Assembly: GCA_030524635.1 (NCBI GenBank)
Contig: JAUNGG010000008.1
Coordinates: 1 to 64,000, forward strand
Reading direction: 5' to 3'
Length of the DNA stretch: 64,000 bases
Source: Lachnospiraceae bacterium
GTDB taxonomy: Bacteria > Bacillota > Clostridia > Lachnospirales > Lachnospiraceae
The position numbers and the translations under genes are program-made. This document shows, in pieces, positions 24,802 through 34,040 of the stretch (within the stretch, counting starts at the first letter, position 1; each line of letters begins with the position of its first letter). The notes under the pieces were generated by a model. It did no database searches, was not told the origin of the DNA, and was given only the letters and a program-made list of their open reading frames with translations.

Positions 24802-26109
24802 ATGAAACAAAAAGCTGACACAAGCACAAAATATGCTGTGATCCGGGCACTTGCTGCGTTATTAACGCTTGCCGTGATGACGGCATGGACCTCTGTTATC
24901 GCATTTGCAGATGAAAAAATCGACAAAGTATCCATCACGGTCACCGATGCAGGCAGCCTGACTGCCGGCGCTTCCATCGGTGAGGTGACGGTCACCAGCT
25001 CAGACAGCCGTTACTATGTGGACTCGGCCCGATTTCTCAATGATCACTCGATCTGGCAGCGGAATGAACGGCCGAAGGTACGGATCGAGCTTTACGCTGA
25101 AGACTCCTACCGCTTCTCCTACACTGCCAAAAGCCATTTTTCCGTAAATGGCTATGGAGCGTCCTTCTCCTTTGCCAGCATTATGGACAGCGGCTCCTAC
25201 ATGGAGCTGGACATTTATCTGGACCGGATATCCGGGGAAGGCAGCTCCTCCCAATTGGACTTTAACCTGTCCTGGAGCGGCAATACCGCTGCCTGGGATA
25301 ACCGCTACGAAACAGAAAGCTGCCAGGTCCGCCTGTACCGCTGGAACAGCAGCGGCTCCAGCAGTTCTGTCATCACCACCAAGAAAACCGATGAAGGCGA
25401 ATATGACTTTACCAGCTATCTGACGAAAAGCGGCTACTACACCTTCCGGGTGCGGCCCTATGATGCCGGTTATGACACCGACCAGCTGTGGTCCGTCCAT
25501 TCCCCTAAGCTATATGTCAGCAGCGATGATGCTTCCGATAACCGGGAGGATGACTTTGATTCCGATTACGGGTACCATGATTACAGCGGCGGGCCTGGCG
25601 GAGGCTCCAGCTACAGCTCCGGCGCTTACGGCTACAGCACCGGCGGGCCTGGCTATGATGGGTCCGGCAGCTCCTATGGCGGCGGGCCCGGTTATAATGG
25701 CTCCGGCACTTCCTCAGACGGCAATCCCATAAGCGGCTCCAGCAGCAGATGGATCTCCGATTCCAACGGCTGGTGGTATCAGTATGCAAACGGCGGCTGG
25801 CCCTTTTGCTCCTGGCAGATGATCAACGGCCGGTGGTACTATTTTAATGAACAGGGATATCTGCAGACCGGATGGATCGCTCTTAACAACACCTGGTATT
25901 ACAGCTTCTCCGATGGCTCCATGGCGACCGGATGGCAGAAGATCGGCCCCTACTGGTATTATCTGGATAACAGCGGCGTGCTGCAGACGGGATGGACCCT
26001 GATCAACAGCGCCTGGTACTACTTAGATCCTGGCTCCGGCGCCATGTGGGCCGGATGCTTTACACCGGATGGGCATTATGTCAATGCCAATGGGGTAAGG
26101 CTTTACTGA
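24802..26109 (+). CDS. Secreted protein with C-terminal choline/glucan-type wall-binding repeats
   Basis: About 435 residues from the ATG at 24802 (AAGGGGAA eight bases upstream). A signal peptide (about 1-38, ending VIAFADEK) leads to an N-terminal beta-rich domain of about 200 residues that I do not recognise, seen also in other clostridial secreted proteins with the same repeats. A Gly/Ser/Tyr-rich linker (about 240-310; GGPGGGSSYSSG, YGGGPGYNGSG) follows. The last 120 residues carry five aromatic wall-binding repeats of the W-x-x-x-x-x-x-W-Y-Y type (GRWYYFNEQGYLQTGW, GPYWYYLDNSGVLQTGW). Probably a surface-bound partner of the adjacent subtilisin. Confidence 0.85.
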   Translation: MKQKADTSTKYAVIRALAALLTLAVMTAWTSVIAFADEKIDKVSITVTDAGSLTAGASIGEVTVTSSDSRYYVDSARFLNDHSIWQRNERPKVRIELYAEDSYRFSYTAKSHFSVNGYGASFSFASIMDSGSYMELDIYLDRISGEGSSSQLDFNLSWSGNTAAWDNRYETESCQVRLYRWNSSGSSSSVITTKKTDEGEYDFTSYLTKSGYYTFRVRPYDAGYDTDQLWSVHSPKLYVSSDDASDNREDDFDSDYGYHDYSGGPGGGSSYSSGAYGYSTGGPGYDGSGSSYGGGPGYNGSGTSSDGNPISGSSSRWISDSNGWWYQYANGGWPFCSWQMINGRWYYFNEQGYLQTGWIALNNTWYYSFSDGSMATGWQKIGPYWYYLDNSGVLQTGWTLINSAWYYLDPGSGAMWAGCFTPDGHYVNANGVRLY

Positions 26110-26117
26110 TCGGTCGC

Positions 26118-27632
26118 CTATGACAGCCCGATCATAACGGCCAGCACCACTGCGATGGATGCAAACGCCACCAGCACGCCCTGGAACTTGATCTGGAACT
26201 TGGCCCACTGTCCCCATTCCAGCTTTGCTGCCGCCAGTGCACCTAACAGACAGCCGGAGGTGGGAACGATAAAGTTGGTGAAGGCATCGCCTAACTGGAA
26301 GGCAAGCACGGCAACCTGCCGCTCTACCCCCACTAAGTCTGCCAGAGGCGCCATAACCGGCATGGTCAGCGCGGCCTGTCCGGAACCGGACACCACGAAG
26401 AAGTTAAATACCGACTGGAACACATACATCAGCCATGCGGAGATCACCGGCGGGAAGCCCTGCATGCCCTCGCTGATGCTGTGCAGGATCGTATTCAGCA
26501 CCGTTCCGTCAGTGGCGCTGGTGCCGCCCAGGATAATGATAATTCCCTGCGCCATACCCACGCACATAGCGGCTCCCAGAAGGTCGGCTGCACCGCGGTC
26601 AAAGGATTTGGCGATATCATTGACCCTCATATCATTTAAGTGGAACACAACACCGATAATGCCGGCAACCAGACCCATTACAAAAAACTGGGATGCAATC
26701 TCCGGGATATAGTAGCCCTGGGTCACCACGCCCCAGATGGTCCACACCATGCAGGCGGCAACTGTCAGGATCACCAGCTTATGGCCCAGGGTAAAGGGCA
26801 GCTCCTCCCTTCCCTTCTGGGAAAACTCATTCCGGTAGGCTTCGTCCGACTCATAGGCTACGGACAGTTTTGGATTTTTCTTGATCTTCATGGCATAGCG
26901 CATGGTAAATACGATGGTCAGGCCGGTAAAGAAGATCCACAGCGGGATCCGAAACCAGGCGCCGGACATTACGGGAACTCCTGCGATTCCCTGGGCAACT
27001 GCCAGGCCGAAGGGATTCTGCCAGGAGGAGCCAAAACCGATCTGAGTGGATACATAGGAACACATGATTCCCACTACCGCGTCATATCCCATGGCAATGA
27101 ACATAGGCACAAGGATCATAACAAAGGGGATGGCCTCCTCACCCATACCGAACACTGCGCCTCCTAAGGAGAACAGCACCACCAAAATGGGAATCAGCAG
27201 GATCTCCTTTCCGTTGGTCAGCGCAATCACCCGCATGATGCCGCTCTCAATGGCTCCGGTCCGCAGCACCACACCGAAGGCTCCGCCTACTACCAGGATA
27301 AAGGCAATAATGCCCACCGCTGTGCCGTACTTATCTCCAACTGTCATACCTTCAAACACATAATTCAAGATACCCTGGCCGCCGAAATCCTCGGTGCCAA
27401 ATAAGGGAGCTACCTTGGTGATCTTATTTCCATTTTCATCCAGAACATATGCAAAGCTGTCTGGATCCAGAACGGTTCTGGTCTTCTCTTCCCCATTCTG
27501 CATATAGGTGATCTCTTTTGTTTCATACCGTCCCAATGGGATGAACATAGTCAATACCGCAGCGAATAAGATCACTAAGAAAATGATGATATACGTATGC
27601 GGCATCTGAATCTGTCGTTTCTTCTTTTCCAT
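26118..27632 (-). CDS. YfcC-family amino acid/dipeptide transporter
   Basis: 504-residue integral membrane protein with about 12 helices, of the DcuC/ArcD-like YfcC family. Characteristic stretches are MPHTYIIIFLVILFAAVLTMFIPLG, GGAFGVVLRTGAIESGI, FGMGEEAIPFVMILVPMFIAMGYD and the C-terminal SGSGQAALTMPVMAPLAD with FTNFIVPTSGCLLGAL. Members are annotated as C4-dicarboxylate or basic amino acid transporters; specificity is not known. It follows the isoaspartyl dipeptidase gene after 129 bases, which suggests uptake of isoaspartyl dipeptides or their products. Convergent with the wall-binding gene, whose end is only eight bases away. Confidence 0.85.
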   Translation of the reverse strand: MEKKKRQIQMPHTYIIIFLVILFAAVLTMFIPLGRYETKEITYMQNGEEKTRTVLDPDSFAYVLDENGNKITKVAPLFGTEDFGGQGILNYVFEGMTVGDKYGTAVGIIAFILVVGGAFGVVLRTGAIESGIMRVIALTNGKEILLIPILVVLFSLGGAVFGMGEEAIPFVMILVPMFIAMGYDAVVGIMCSYVSTQIGFGSSWQNPFGLAVAQGIAGVPVMSGAWFRIPLWIFFTGLTIVFTMRYAMKIKKNPKLSVAYESDEAYRNEFSQKGREELPFTLGHKLVILTVAACMVWTIWGVVTQGYYIPEIASQFFVMGLVAGIIGVVFHLNDMRVNDIAKSFDRGAADLLGAAMCVGMAQGIIIILGGTSATDGTVLNTILHSISEGMQGFPPVISAWLMYVFQSVFNFFVVSGSGQAALTMPVMAPLADLVGVERQVAVLAFQLGDAFTNFIVPTSGCLLGALAAAKLEWGQWAKFQIKFQGVLVAFASIAVVLAVMIGLS

Positions 27633-27761
27633 CTGTCTGCCCTCTCAATTCCATGTCCTGCTGCGCTACTTTTTGCATTCTGCAGCCTTAGCTTTGTTTT
27701 ATTTTTTAATTTTGGGGTTTTATTTTTGCGGTCTGCGCTGCTTTGTTTTTACTCTGCTCTG

Positions 27762-28934
27762 CTACCGCTCAAAGGTCCCCCTCACCACAGCCCTTCCGCC
27801 GGAGACCATCACCTGGCCCTTTGCGATCACGGTGTGGATCCTTAAAGTTCCTTCCTCTGCCAGCACAAGATCTGCATCTGCCTTCCGGGCGATCCTGCCC
27901 TTCCTCTCCAGCTTCAAAAGCTTTGCCGGGTTGGATGTTACTGCCTTTAATGCATCGGTCAGCAAAACGCCTTCCGTCAGCACTGCATCCCGCATCTCCT
28001 GGTACAGAGAAGTCACCTTTCCTACTCCCAGTCCGGCGAAGCTGCCGTCCGGCCCAAAGATAGGAAGGCTTCCCTGCCCGTCTGAGGAGAAGGTCACATG
28101 CTCCGGGCTGACTCCGGCATCCAGCGCCATCTTAAGCCCTGTGCTGGCCTTTACCTCATCCGGCTCCAGATGCTCTGCATCAAAGCTGGTGGTCAGATCA
28201 ATATAGCCTCCCAGCTCTTTCGCATAATCGATTCCATCCTGCATCAGAGAAATTTTCCGGTTGATATGGGTGGGAAGCATATTGGACGGCGAGATCTGTG
28301 TCTCCTCCAGAACATACCGCAGAAACGCCAGCTGCTCCTTCCCATCTCCCATATGGATATTCACTAGACCGGCCTTGGCGGAAAGGATGCCGCCTACCCG
28401 GGTATCCGCCACGATCTTGGCGAATTCCTCCCTGGTCGGCTGAGAAGAGCGGTGATCTGCAATGGCAATCTCCCCCGTTCCCACTACCTTTTCCAGCAGA
28501 ATGATATCATCCATAATACTTCCAGTCAAAGTCCGCACCGGAACCTGGTAGGAGCCGGTGTAAACATAGGTGGTGATCCCTTCCTCCTCCAGTCCCTTTG
28601 CCTTAGCCAGCAGATTGGACATGGTTCTGGTGCAGCCGTCTGTTCCCAGACACCCTACCACAGTGGTGACACCTCCCATGGTGATATCCGTCAGCGTGAT
28701 CTCCGGCGTCCGGGTCTTAGCTCCGCCCTCTCCGCCTCCGCCCAGGATATGAACATGGGCATCGATCAGTCCCGGCATCAGAACCATTCCGCTGCCGTCG
28801 ATCACCTCCACATCATAGGCCGGCTCCACCGGCAGATGCTCCCCGATTTTTAAAATCTGTCCTCCGCCGATCAGTACGTCCTGGATCCCCATATCCTCCG
28901 GGCCGTACAGATGGGCATTCTGAATGATATACAT
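27762..28934 (-). CDS. iadA: Beta-aspartyl (isoaspartyl) dipeptidase
   Basis: 390-residue zinc amidohydrolase that cleaves beta-aspartyl dipeptides left after breakdown of isomerised proteins. Metal motifs: LIDAHVHILGGGGEGG (first two His, about 66-68), IAIADHRSSQPT (His/Arg region, about 165), THINR (about 225), and the catalytic Asp in FSSDGQGSLP (about 290). The GGGGEGG loop after HVH is specific to IadA. It starts four bases after bcp with AAGGAG upstream and lies upstream of the YfcC transporter gene. Confidence 0.95.
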   Translation of the reverse strand: MYIIQNAHLYGPEDMGIQDVLIGGGQILKIGEHLPVEPAYDVEVIDGSGMVLMPGLIDAHVHILGGGGEGGAKTRTPEITLTDITMGGVTTVVGCLGTDGCTRTMSNLLAKAKGLEEEGITTYVYTGSYQVPVRTLTGSIMDDIILLEKVVGTGEIAIADHRSSQPTREEFAKIVADTRVGGILSAKAGLVNIHMGDGKEQLAFLRYVLEETQISPSNMLPTHINRKISLMQDGIDYAKELGGYIDLTTSFDAEHLEPDEVKASTGLKMALDAGVSPEHVTFSSDGQGSLPIFGPDGSFAGLGVGKVTSLYQEMRDAVLTEGVLLTDALKAVTSNPAKLLKLERKGRIARKADADLVLAEEGTLRIHTVIAKGQVMVSGGRAVVRGTFER

Positions 28935-28938
28935 GGCT

Positions 28939-29418
28939 TCAGCTCTCCTTCTCTGTACCAGATTCCCGCAGATACTTCAGGATATCTTCCGCATTGGTGT
29001 CCGGCTTCACCTTCTCCATGGCCTTTTCGATCATTCCGTTTTCATCGATCAGGTAGGTGCTCCGCACCACACCCATGGAAACCTTCCCGTACATCTTCTT
29101 TTCCTTCCACACATCATAGGCCTGGATCGCCTGAAGCTCCGGATCCGACAGCAGGATAAAGGGAAGCTGATTTTTAGCTGTAAAATTCTGATGGGATTTT
29201 ACGCTGTCCTTGCTGATGCCGATAACCGGCACATCCAGCTTTGTAAACTCCGAATAGGCTGCTGCAAAGGCACATGCCTGGCGGGTACAGCCTGGGGTGC
29301 TGTCCTTCGGGTAAAAATAAACCACCACCTTTTTCCCTGCAAAGTCGGATAAGGCTACCTGCTTCCCCTCCTGATCGGATAAGGTAAACTCTGGTGCTTT
29401 TGTTCCTTCTGCTAACAT
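28939..29418 (-). CDS. bcp: Thioredoxin-dependent peroxiredoxin, BCP/PrxQ type
   Basis: 159 residues. It reduces hydrogen peroxide and organic peroxides using thioredoxin. The peroxidatic Cys is in DSTPGCTRQACAF (about 45), with a second Cys five residues later in the place of the PrxQ resolving Cys. The N-terminus APEFTLSDQEGKQVALSDFAGK and the C-terminus STYLIDENGMIEK complete the fold. It is 14 bases after the Gfo/Idh gene and four bases before iadA, an odd companion for peptide catabolism. Confidence 0.95.
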   Translation of the reverse strand: MLAEGTKAPEFTLSDQEGKQVALSDFAGKKVVVYFYPKDSTPGCTRQACAFAAAYSEFTKLDVPVIGISKDSVKSHQNFTAKNQLPFILLSDPELQAIQAYDVWKEKKMYGKVSMGVVRSTYLIDENGMIEKAMEKVKPDTNAEDILKYLRESGTEKES

Positions 29419-29432
29419 CTTAAAATTCCTCC

Positions 29433-30557
29433 TTACTGCTTCTGTTTTCCTTCCATTTCCTGCTTCTCCCTTAACTTTTCCAGATAAAGTGCTTCCTCTG
29501 CCGGCAGAGAAACCTTCTTTTCCAGCCAGGAGGAAAGGTAAGCTCCATTCATGATCCTGACCGCCTTCAGTCCTTCCTGTCCATCCGCAAACAATGGGGT
29601 TCCCTGCAGGATATGATCGGCAAAGTTGGTGATCAGCTTCTGATATCCCATCTCATTCTTTTCCACCGGAATCTCACGAAGATGATGCTCCAGCCTGCCG
29701 TATACCTCCTGGTTTACTCTGGCAAATTCATCTGTGGACATCACATTCTCATCCAGATAAAGGTGCTCTGTATTTTCAATGGTAAGCCGTCCCTTCGTCC
29801 CCCACAGCTCCAGCCGGTTTACACCGGGATTTTCTCCGCTGGCGGTGATAAAGGTTCCATGGATGCCGTTTCGGTAGAAGAACTGAATATCTGCGCTGTC
29901 ATCTACATCAAAGTCATTATACTTCCCATAATCCAGTGTAGCCAGAACACCGTCCGGCATTCCTACCAGCCACTGCCAGATATCCAGATAATGCTGGCTC
30001 TGATTGATCAGAAGACCGCCGCACTCCCCATTCCAGGAGCTGCGCCACGGTGCCGAATGATGATAAGCCGGGGTCCGGTACCAGGTATTGCAGATCCAGA
30101 TGGCTCTGGTGACCTTTCCCAAAACTCCCTGCTCCAGCAGCTCCTTGGCCTTCTGGAATACCGGGTTCATCCGCACATTAAAGATCATGCCGAAGCTGAC
30201 GCCGGCTTTTTCTGCCGCCTCCACCAGCTCCCGCACTTCCCCGGCGCACACTCCCGCAGGCTTATCCATCAGGATATGCTTCCCTGCCTTCACCATCTTC
30301 ATGCCGATCTCCACATGGCTGGTGTGAGGCGTTACGATCAGCACTGCGTCAAACTCCTCCTTATGCTCCAGCATATCCTCAACATTCAGATAAATGGCCG
30401 TACCGGGATATTCCGTCCGCAGGATCTCCTGACCCCGGGCATTCCGGCAGCACACCCCAGCCAGAGTCATTCCCTTAATCTCACCGTCATAGATCATTTT
30501 TGCATATTTGCTTCCCATCCCGCCGAATCCGATCACGGCTGCTCTTACCTGCTCCAT
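29433..30557 (-). CDS. Gfo/Idh/MocA-family oxidoreductase
   Basis: 374 residues from the ATG at 30557 (AGGAGGT eight bases upstream); an upstream in-frame start gives an unlikely extension. The N-terminal NAD(P)-binding fold is VIGFGGMGSKYAKMI. The family EKP motif appears as MDKPAG (about 97), and the His-containing catalytic block is GGLLINQSQHYLDIWQWLVG (about 185-205). The substrate is probably a sugar, inositol or sugar acid, not determinable here. It is the first gene of a four-gene unit with bcp, iadA and the YfcC transporter gene. Sialic acid oxidoreductases of the YjhC/RgNanOx type belong to the same superfamily, but their GGHLYHHIHELD signature is absent. Confidence 0.88.
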   Translation of the reverse strand: MEQVRAAVIGFGGMGSKYAKMIYDGEIKGMTLAGVCCRNARGQEILRTEYPGTAIYLNVEDMLEHKEEFDAVLIVTPHTSHVEIGMKMVKAGKHILMDKPAGVCAGEVRELVEAAEKAGVSFGMIFNVRMNPVFQKAKELLEQGVLGKVTRAIWICNTWYRTPAYHHSAPWRSSWNGECGGLLINQSQHYLDIWQWLVGMPDGVLATLDYGKYNDFDVDDSADIQFFYRNGIHGTFITASGENPGVNRLELWGTKGRLTIENTEHLYLDENVMSTDEFARVNQEVYGRLEHHLREIPVEKNEMGYQKLITNFADHILQGTPLFADGQEGLKAVRIMNGAYLSSWLEKKVSLPAEEALYLEKLREKQEMEGKQKQ

Positions 30558-30695
30558 GAAAACGACCTCCTTTGTCATTGACTCCCTTATAGATCCTTTG
30601 CCGGTCACTGCTGCAATAGGTTCATCATACCATTGCTGTTACAAATCGTCAATCATACAGCCCTGGAAAGTTCCTGTTTTCTTCACCAAAAAGTG

Positions 30696-30724
30696 TTTGC
30701 TTTTTTTCGATTTCCTAATATAAT
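30696..30724 (+). promoter_or_regulatory. Promoter of carB
   Basis: -10 TATAAT (30719-30724) with a moderate -35 TTTGCT (30696-30701) at 17 bases. The start codon is 28 bases downstream of the -10, leaving no room for a pyrimidine attenuator leader. Confidence 0.55.
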
Positions 30725-30752
30725 GGACTTAAAAAATAAGGAGGACAAATAA

Positions 30753-33700
30753 ATGCCCAAAAGAACTGATATCCATAAAGTACTTATCATCGGCTCCGGC
30801 CCGATCATTATCGGACAAGCATGCGAATTTGACTACTCCGGCACCCAGGCCTGCAAGGCGCTGCGGAAGCTGGGCTACGAGATTGTTCTGGTGAATTCCA
30901 ACCCAGCTACCATCATGACTGACCCGGAAACTGCTGATGTGACTTATATCGAACCTTTAAATGTAGAACGTCTGGAGCAGATCATTGCCAAGGAGCGCCC
31001 GGACGCATTGCTGCCGAACCTGGGCGGCCAGTCCGGCTTAAACCTGTGTGCTGAGTTAAATAAGGCCGGCATCCTGGATAAATACCAGGTGAAGGTAATC
31101 GGTGTTCAGGTAGATGCCATCGAGCGGGGCGAGGACCGGATCGAGTTTAAGAAAGCTATGAATGCATTAGGCATCGAGATGGCACGCAGCGAGGTTGCCT
31201 ACAGTGTAGAGGAGGCATTAACCATAGCGGATCAGTTAGGCTATCCGGTGGTGCTTCGTCCTGCCTACACCATGGGAGGTGCCGGCGGCGGCCTGGTGTA
31301 CAACCGGGAAGAATTAAAGACCGTCTGCGCCAGAGGTCTTCAGGCCAGCCTGGTAGGTCAGGTGCTGGTGGAGGAATCCATTCTCGGCTGGGAAGAGCTG
31401 GAATTAGAGGTGGTGCGTGACGCAGACAACAACATGATCACCGTCTGCTTCATTGAAAATATCGACCCCTTAGGCGTGCACACCGGCGACTCCTTCTGCT
31501 CCGCTCCTATGCTGACCATCTCCCAGGAGTGCCAGAAGCGTCTTCAGGAGCAGGCATATAAGATCGTAGAGTCTGTTCAGGTAATCGGCGGAACCAACGT
31601 GCAGTTTGCCCATGACCCGGTTACAGACCGTATTATCGTAATCGAGATCAATCCCCGTACCTCCCGCTCCTCTGCACTGGCTTCCAAGGCAACCGGCTTC
31701 CCGATTGCACTGGTTTCCGCCATGCTGGCAACTGGACTTACCTTAAAGGACATCCCCTGCGGCAAGTACGGCACCCTGGACAAGTACGTTCCGGACGGCG
31801 ACTACGTAGTAATCAAGTTTGCCCGCTGGGCATTTGAAAAGTTCAAGGGCGTTGAGGACAAGCTGGGCACCCAGATGCGCGCCGTAGGCGAAGTTATGAG
31901 CATCGGCAAGACCTACAAGGAAGCCTTCCAGAAGGCCATCCGCAGCCTGGAGACCGGCCGCTACGGATTAGGCCATGCAAAGAACTTTGATTCTCTCTCA
32001 AAGGAGCAGCTTCTGCAGATGCTGATCACCCCATCCAGCGAGCGGCATTTCATCATGTATGAGGCGCTCCGCAAAGGCGCTTCTGTGGAGGAGATCTATC
32101 AGATCACCAAGGTAAAGACCTGGTTCATCCAGCAGATGAAGGAGCTGGTTGAAGAGGAGGAAGCGCTGCTGGCTTCCAAGGGTTCCATGCCTTCCGATGA
32201 GCTGCTGATCCAGGCCAAGAAGGACGGCTTCTCCGATAAGTATATCAGCCAGCTTTTAGGAGTATCAGAGGAGGATATCCGCAATCACCGCATTGAGCTG
32301 GGCGTAGAGGAAGCCTGGGAGGGCGTTCATGTAAGCGGCACCGAAAACAGCGCTTACTACTACTCCACCTACAATGCACCGGACAAGAATCCTGTTTCCA
32401 CTGATAAGCCAAAGATCATGATCTTAGGCGGCGGCCCCAACCGGATCGGACAGGGTATCGAATTTGACTACTGCTGCGTACACGCTTCCCTGGCATTAAA
32501 GAAGCTGGGCTTTGAAACCATTATCGTAAACTGCAATCCAGAGACGGTATCCACGGACTATGACACCTCCGATAAATTATACTTTGAGCCGCTGACGCTG
32601 GAGGATGTTCTCAGCATCTACAAGAAGGAGAAGCCTCTGGGCGTGATCGCACAGTTCGGCGGACAGACCCCTCTGAACCTGGCATCGGAGCTGGAGAAAA
32701 ACGGCGTAAAGATCCTGGGAACCTCTCCTTCCGTGATCGACCTGGCAGAGGACCGGGACCTGTTCCGCGCCATGATGGAAAAGCTGGAGATCCCAATGCC
32801 GGAATCCGGCATGGCCACTACCGTAGAGGAAGCATTGGCCATCGCAGAGCGGATCGGCTACCCGGTTATGGTTCGTCCTTCCTATGTGCTGGGAGGCCGC
32901 GGCATGGAGGTGGTTTACGATGACGAGAGCATGACCGGATACATGAAGGCTGCTGTAGGCGTAACCCCTGACCGTCCGATCCTGATCGACCGCTTCTTAA
33001 ATCACGCTACCGAGTGCGAGGCCGATGCCATCAGCGACGGCACCCATGCCTTCGTGCCTGCTGTTATGGAGCACATTGAGCTGGCCGGCGTTCACTCCGG
33101 TGACTCCGCCTGCATCATCCCATCCGCCCATATTTCTCCTGAAAATGTGCGGATCATCAAGGAATATACCAGAAAGATCGCAGAGGAGATGCATGTAAAG
33201 GGCCTGATGAACATGCAGTACGCCATCGAAAACGGCAAGGTATACGTGCTGGAGGCAAACCCGAGAGCATCCCGTACCGTTCCCCTGGTATCCAAGGTCT
33301 GCAACATCCGCATGGTGCCGCTGGCAACCGATATCATCACCTCCGAGCTGACCGGACGGCCATCACCAGTTCCGGAATTAAAGGAGCAGGATATCCCCAA
33401 CTATGGTGTGAAGGAAGCGGTATTCCCATTCAACATGTTCCAGGAGGTAGACCCGCTCTTAGGACCGGAGATGCGCTCCACCGGCGAGGTGCTGGGATTA
33501 TCCCGCTCCTACGGCGAAGCTTTCTACAAGGCCCAGGAGGCAACTCAGTCCAAGCTCCCCTTAGAGGGAACGGTGCTGATCTCCGTAAACCGCAAGGATA
33601 AGGCAGAGGTTGTTGAGGTAGCCCGCCGTTTCAGCCAGGACGGCTTTCACATTGTCGCCACCGGAGCCACCTGTGACCTTCTTTGCGAAGCCGGAATCCC

Positions 33701-33980
33701 GGCGGAGAAGGTGAAAAAGCTGTATGAGGGCCGCCCCAACATCCTGGATATGATCACCAACGGCAAGATCCAGCTGATCGTCAACTCCCCATCCGGCAAG
33801 GAAAGCATTCACGATGACAGCTACCTGCGGAAGGCCGCCATCAAGGCGAAGGTACCTTATATGACCACCATCGCCGCCGCCAAGGCAACTGCCAGCGGAA
33901 TCCATTATGTAAAGACTCATGGACAGGGAGAGGTGAAGTCCCTGCAGCAGCTGCATAGTGAGATCCGGGATAAAGAATAA
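30753..33980 (+). CDS. carB: Carbamoyl-phosphate synthase large subunit
   Basis: 1075 residues, full length. It makes carbamoyl phosphate from bicarbonate, ammonia (from the CarA glutaminase) and two ATP for arginine and pyrimidine synthesis. Two homologous ATP-grasp halves are visible: each begins with a nucleotide loop (IIGSGPIIIGQACEFDYSG near 10; ILGGGPNRIGQGIEFDYCC near 560) and has RPAYTMGGAGGG / RPSYVLGGRGMEVV phosphate loops. The C-terminal MGS-like allosteric domain covers about 935-1075. AAGGAGG precedes the ATG. It stands alone with its own promoter and terminator; no carA or pyrimidine gene is in the window. Confidence 0.97.
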   Translation: MPKRTDIHKVLIIGSGPIIIGQACEFDYSGTQACKALRKLGYEIVLVNSNPATIMTDPETADVTYIEPLNVERLEQIIAKERPDALLPNLGGQSGLNLCAELNKAGILDKYQVKVIGVQVDAIERGEDRIEFKKAMNALGIEMARSEVAYSVEEALTIADQLGYPVVLRPAYTMGGAGGGLVYNREELKTVCARGLQASLVGQVLVEESILGWEELELEVVRDADNNMITVCFIENIDPLGVHTGDSFCSAPMLTISQECQKRLQEQAYKIVESVQVIGGTNVQFAHDPVTDRIIVIEINPRTSRSSALASKATGFPIALVSAMLATGLTLKDIPCGKYGTLDKYVPDGDYVVIKFARWAFEKFKGVEDKLGTQMRAVGEVMSIGKTYKEAFQKAIRSLETGRYGLGHAKNFDSLSKEQLLQMLITPSSERHFIMYEALRKGASVEEIYQITKVKTWFIQQMKELVEEEEALLASKGSMPSDELLIQAKKDGFSDKYISQLLGVSEEDIRNHRIELGVEEAWEGVHVSGTENSAYYYSTYNAPDKNPVSTDKPKIMILGGGPNRIGQGIEFDYCCVHASLALKKLGFETIIVNCNPETVSTDYDTSDKLYFEPLTLEDVLSIYKKEKPLGVIAQFGGQTPLNLASELEKNGVKILGTSPSVIDLAEDRDLFRAMMEKLEIPMPESGMATTVEEALAIAERIGYPVMVRPSYVLGGRGMEVVYDDESMTGYMKAAVGVTPDRPILIDRFLNHATECEADAISDGTHAFVPAVMEHIELAGVHSGDSACIIPSAHISPENVRIIKEYTRKIAEEMHVKGLMNMQYAIENGKVYVLEANPRASRTVPLVSKVCNIRMVPLATDIITSELTGRPSPVPELKEQDIPNYGVKEAVFPFNMFQEVDPLLGPEMRSTGEVLGLSRSYGEAFYKAQEATQSKLPLEGTVLISVNRKDKAEVVEVARRFSQDGFHIVATGATCDLLCEAGIPAEKVKKLYEGRPNILDMITNGKIQLIVNSPSGKESIHDDSYLRKAAIKAKVPYMTTIAAAKATASGIHYVKTHGQGEVKSLQQLHSEIRDKE

Positions 33981-33997
33981 ATCATAACAAAAAAACA

Positions 33998-34034
33998 CAC
34001 TCCTGAAATTTACGTGATGTAAACTTCAGGAGTG
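33998..34034. terminator. Bidirectional terminator between carB and the MATE gene
   Basis: A 16-bp stem with one mismatch (CACTCCTGAAATTTAC against GTAAACTTCAGGAGTG), 5-base loop, A run before and T run after. It serves both convergent genes. Confidence 0.88.
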
Positions 34035-34040
34035 TTTTCC

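Noticed and set aside
29433-30557. Gfo/Idh oxidoreductase as a sialic acid oxidoreductase (YjhC/RgNanOx type)
   Set aside because: It is 6 kb from the nan genes in another operon and lacks the GGHLYHHIHELD-type signature of that group.
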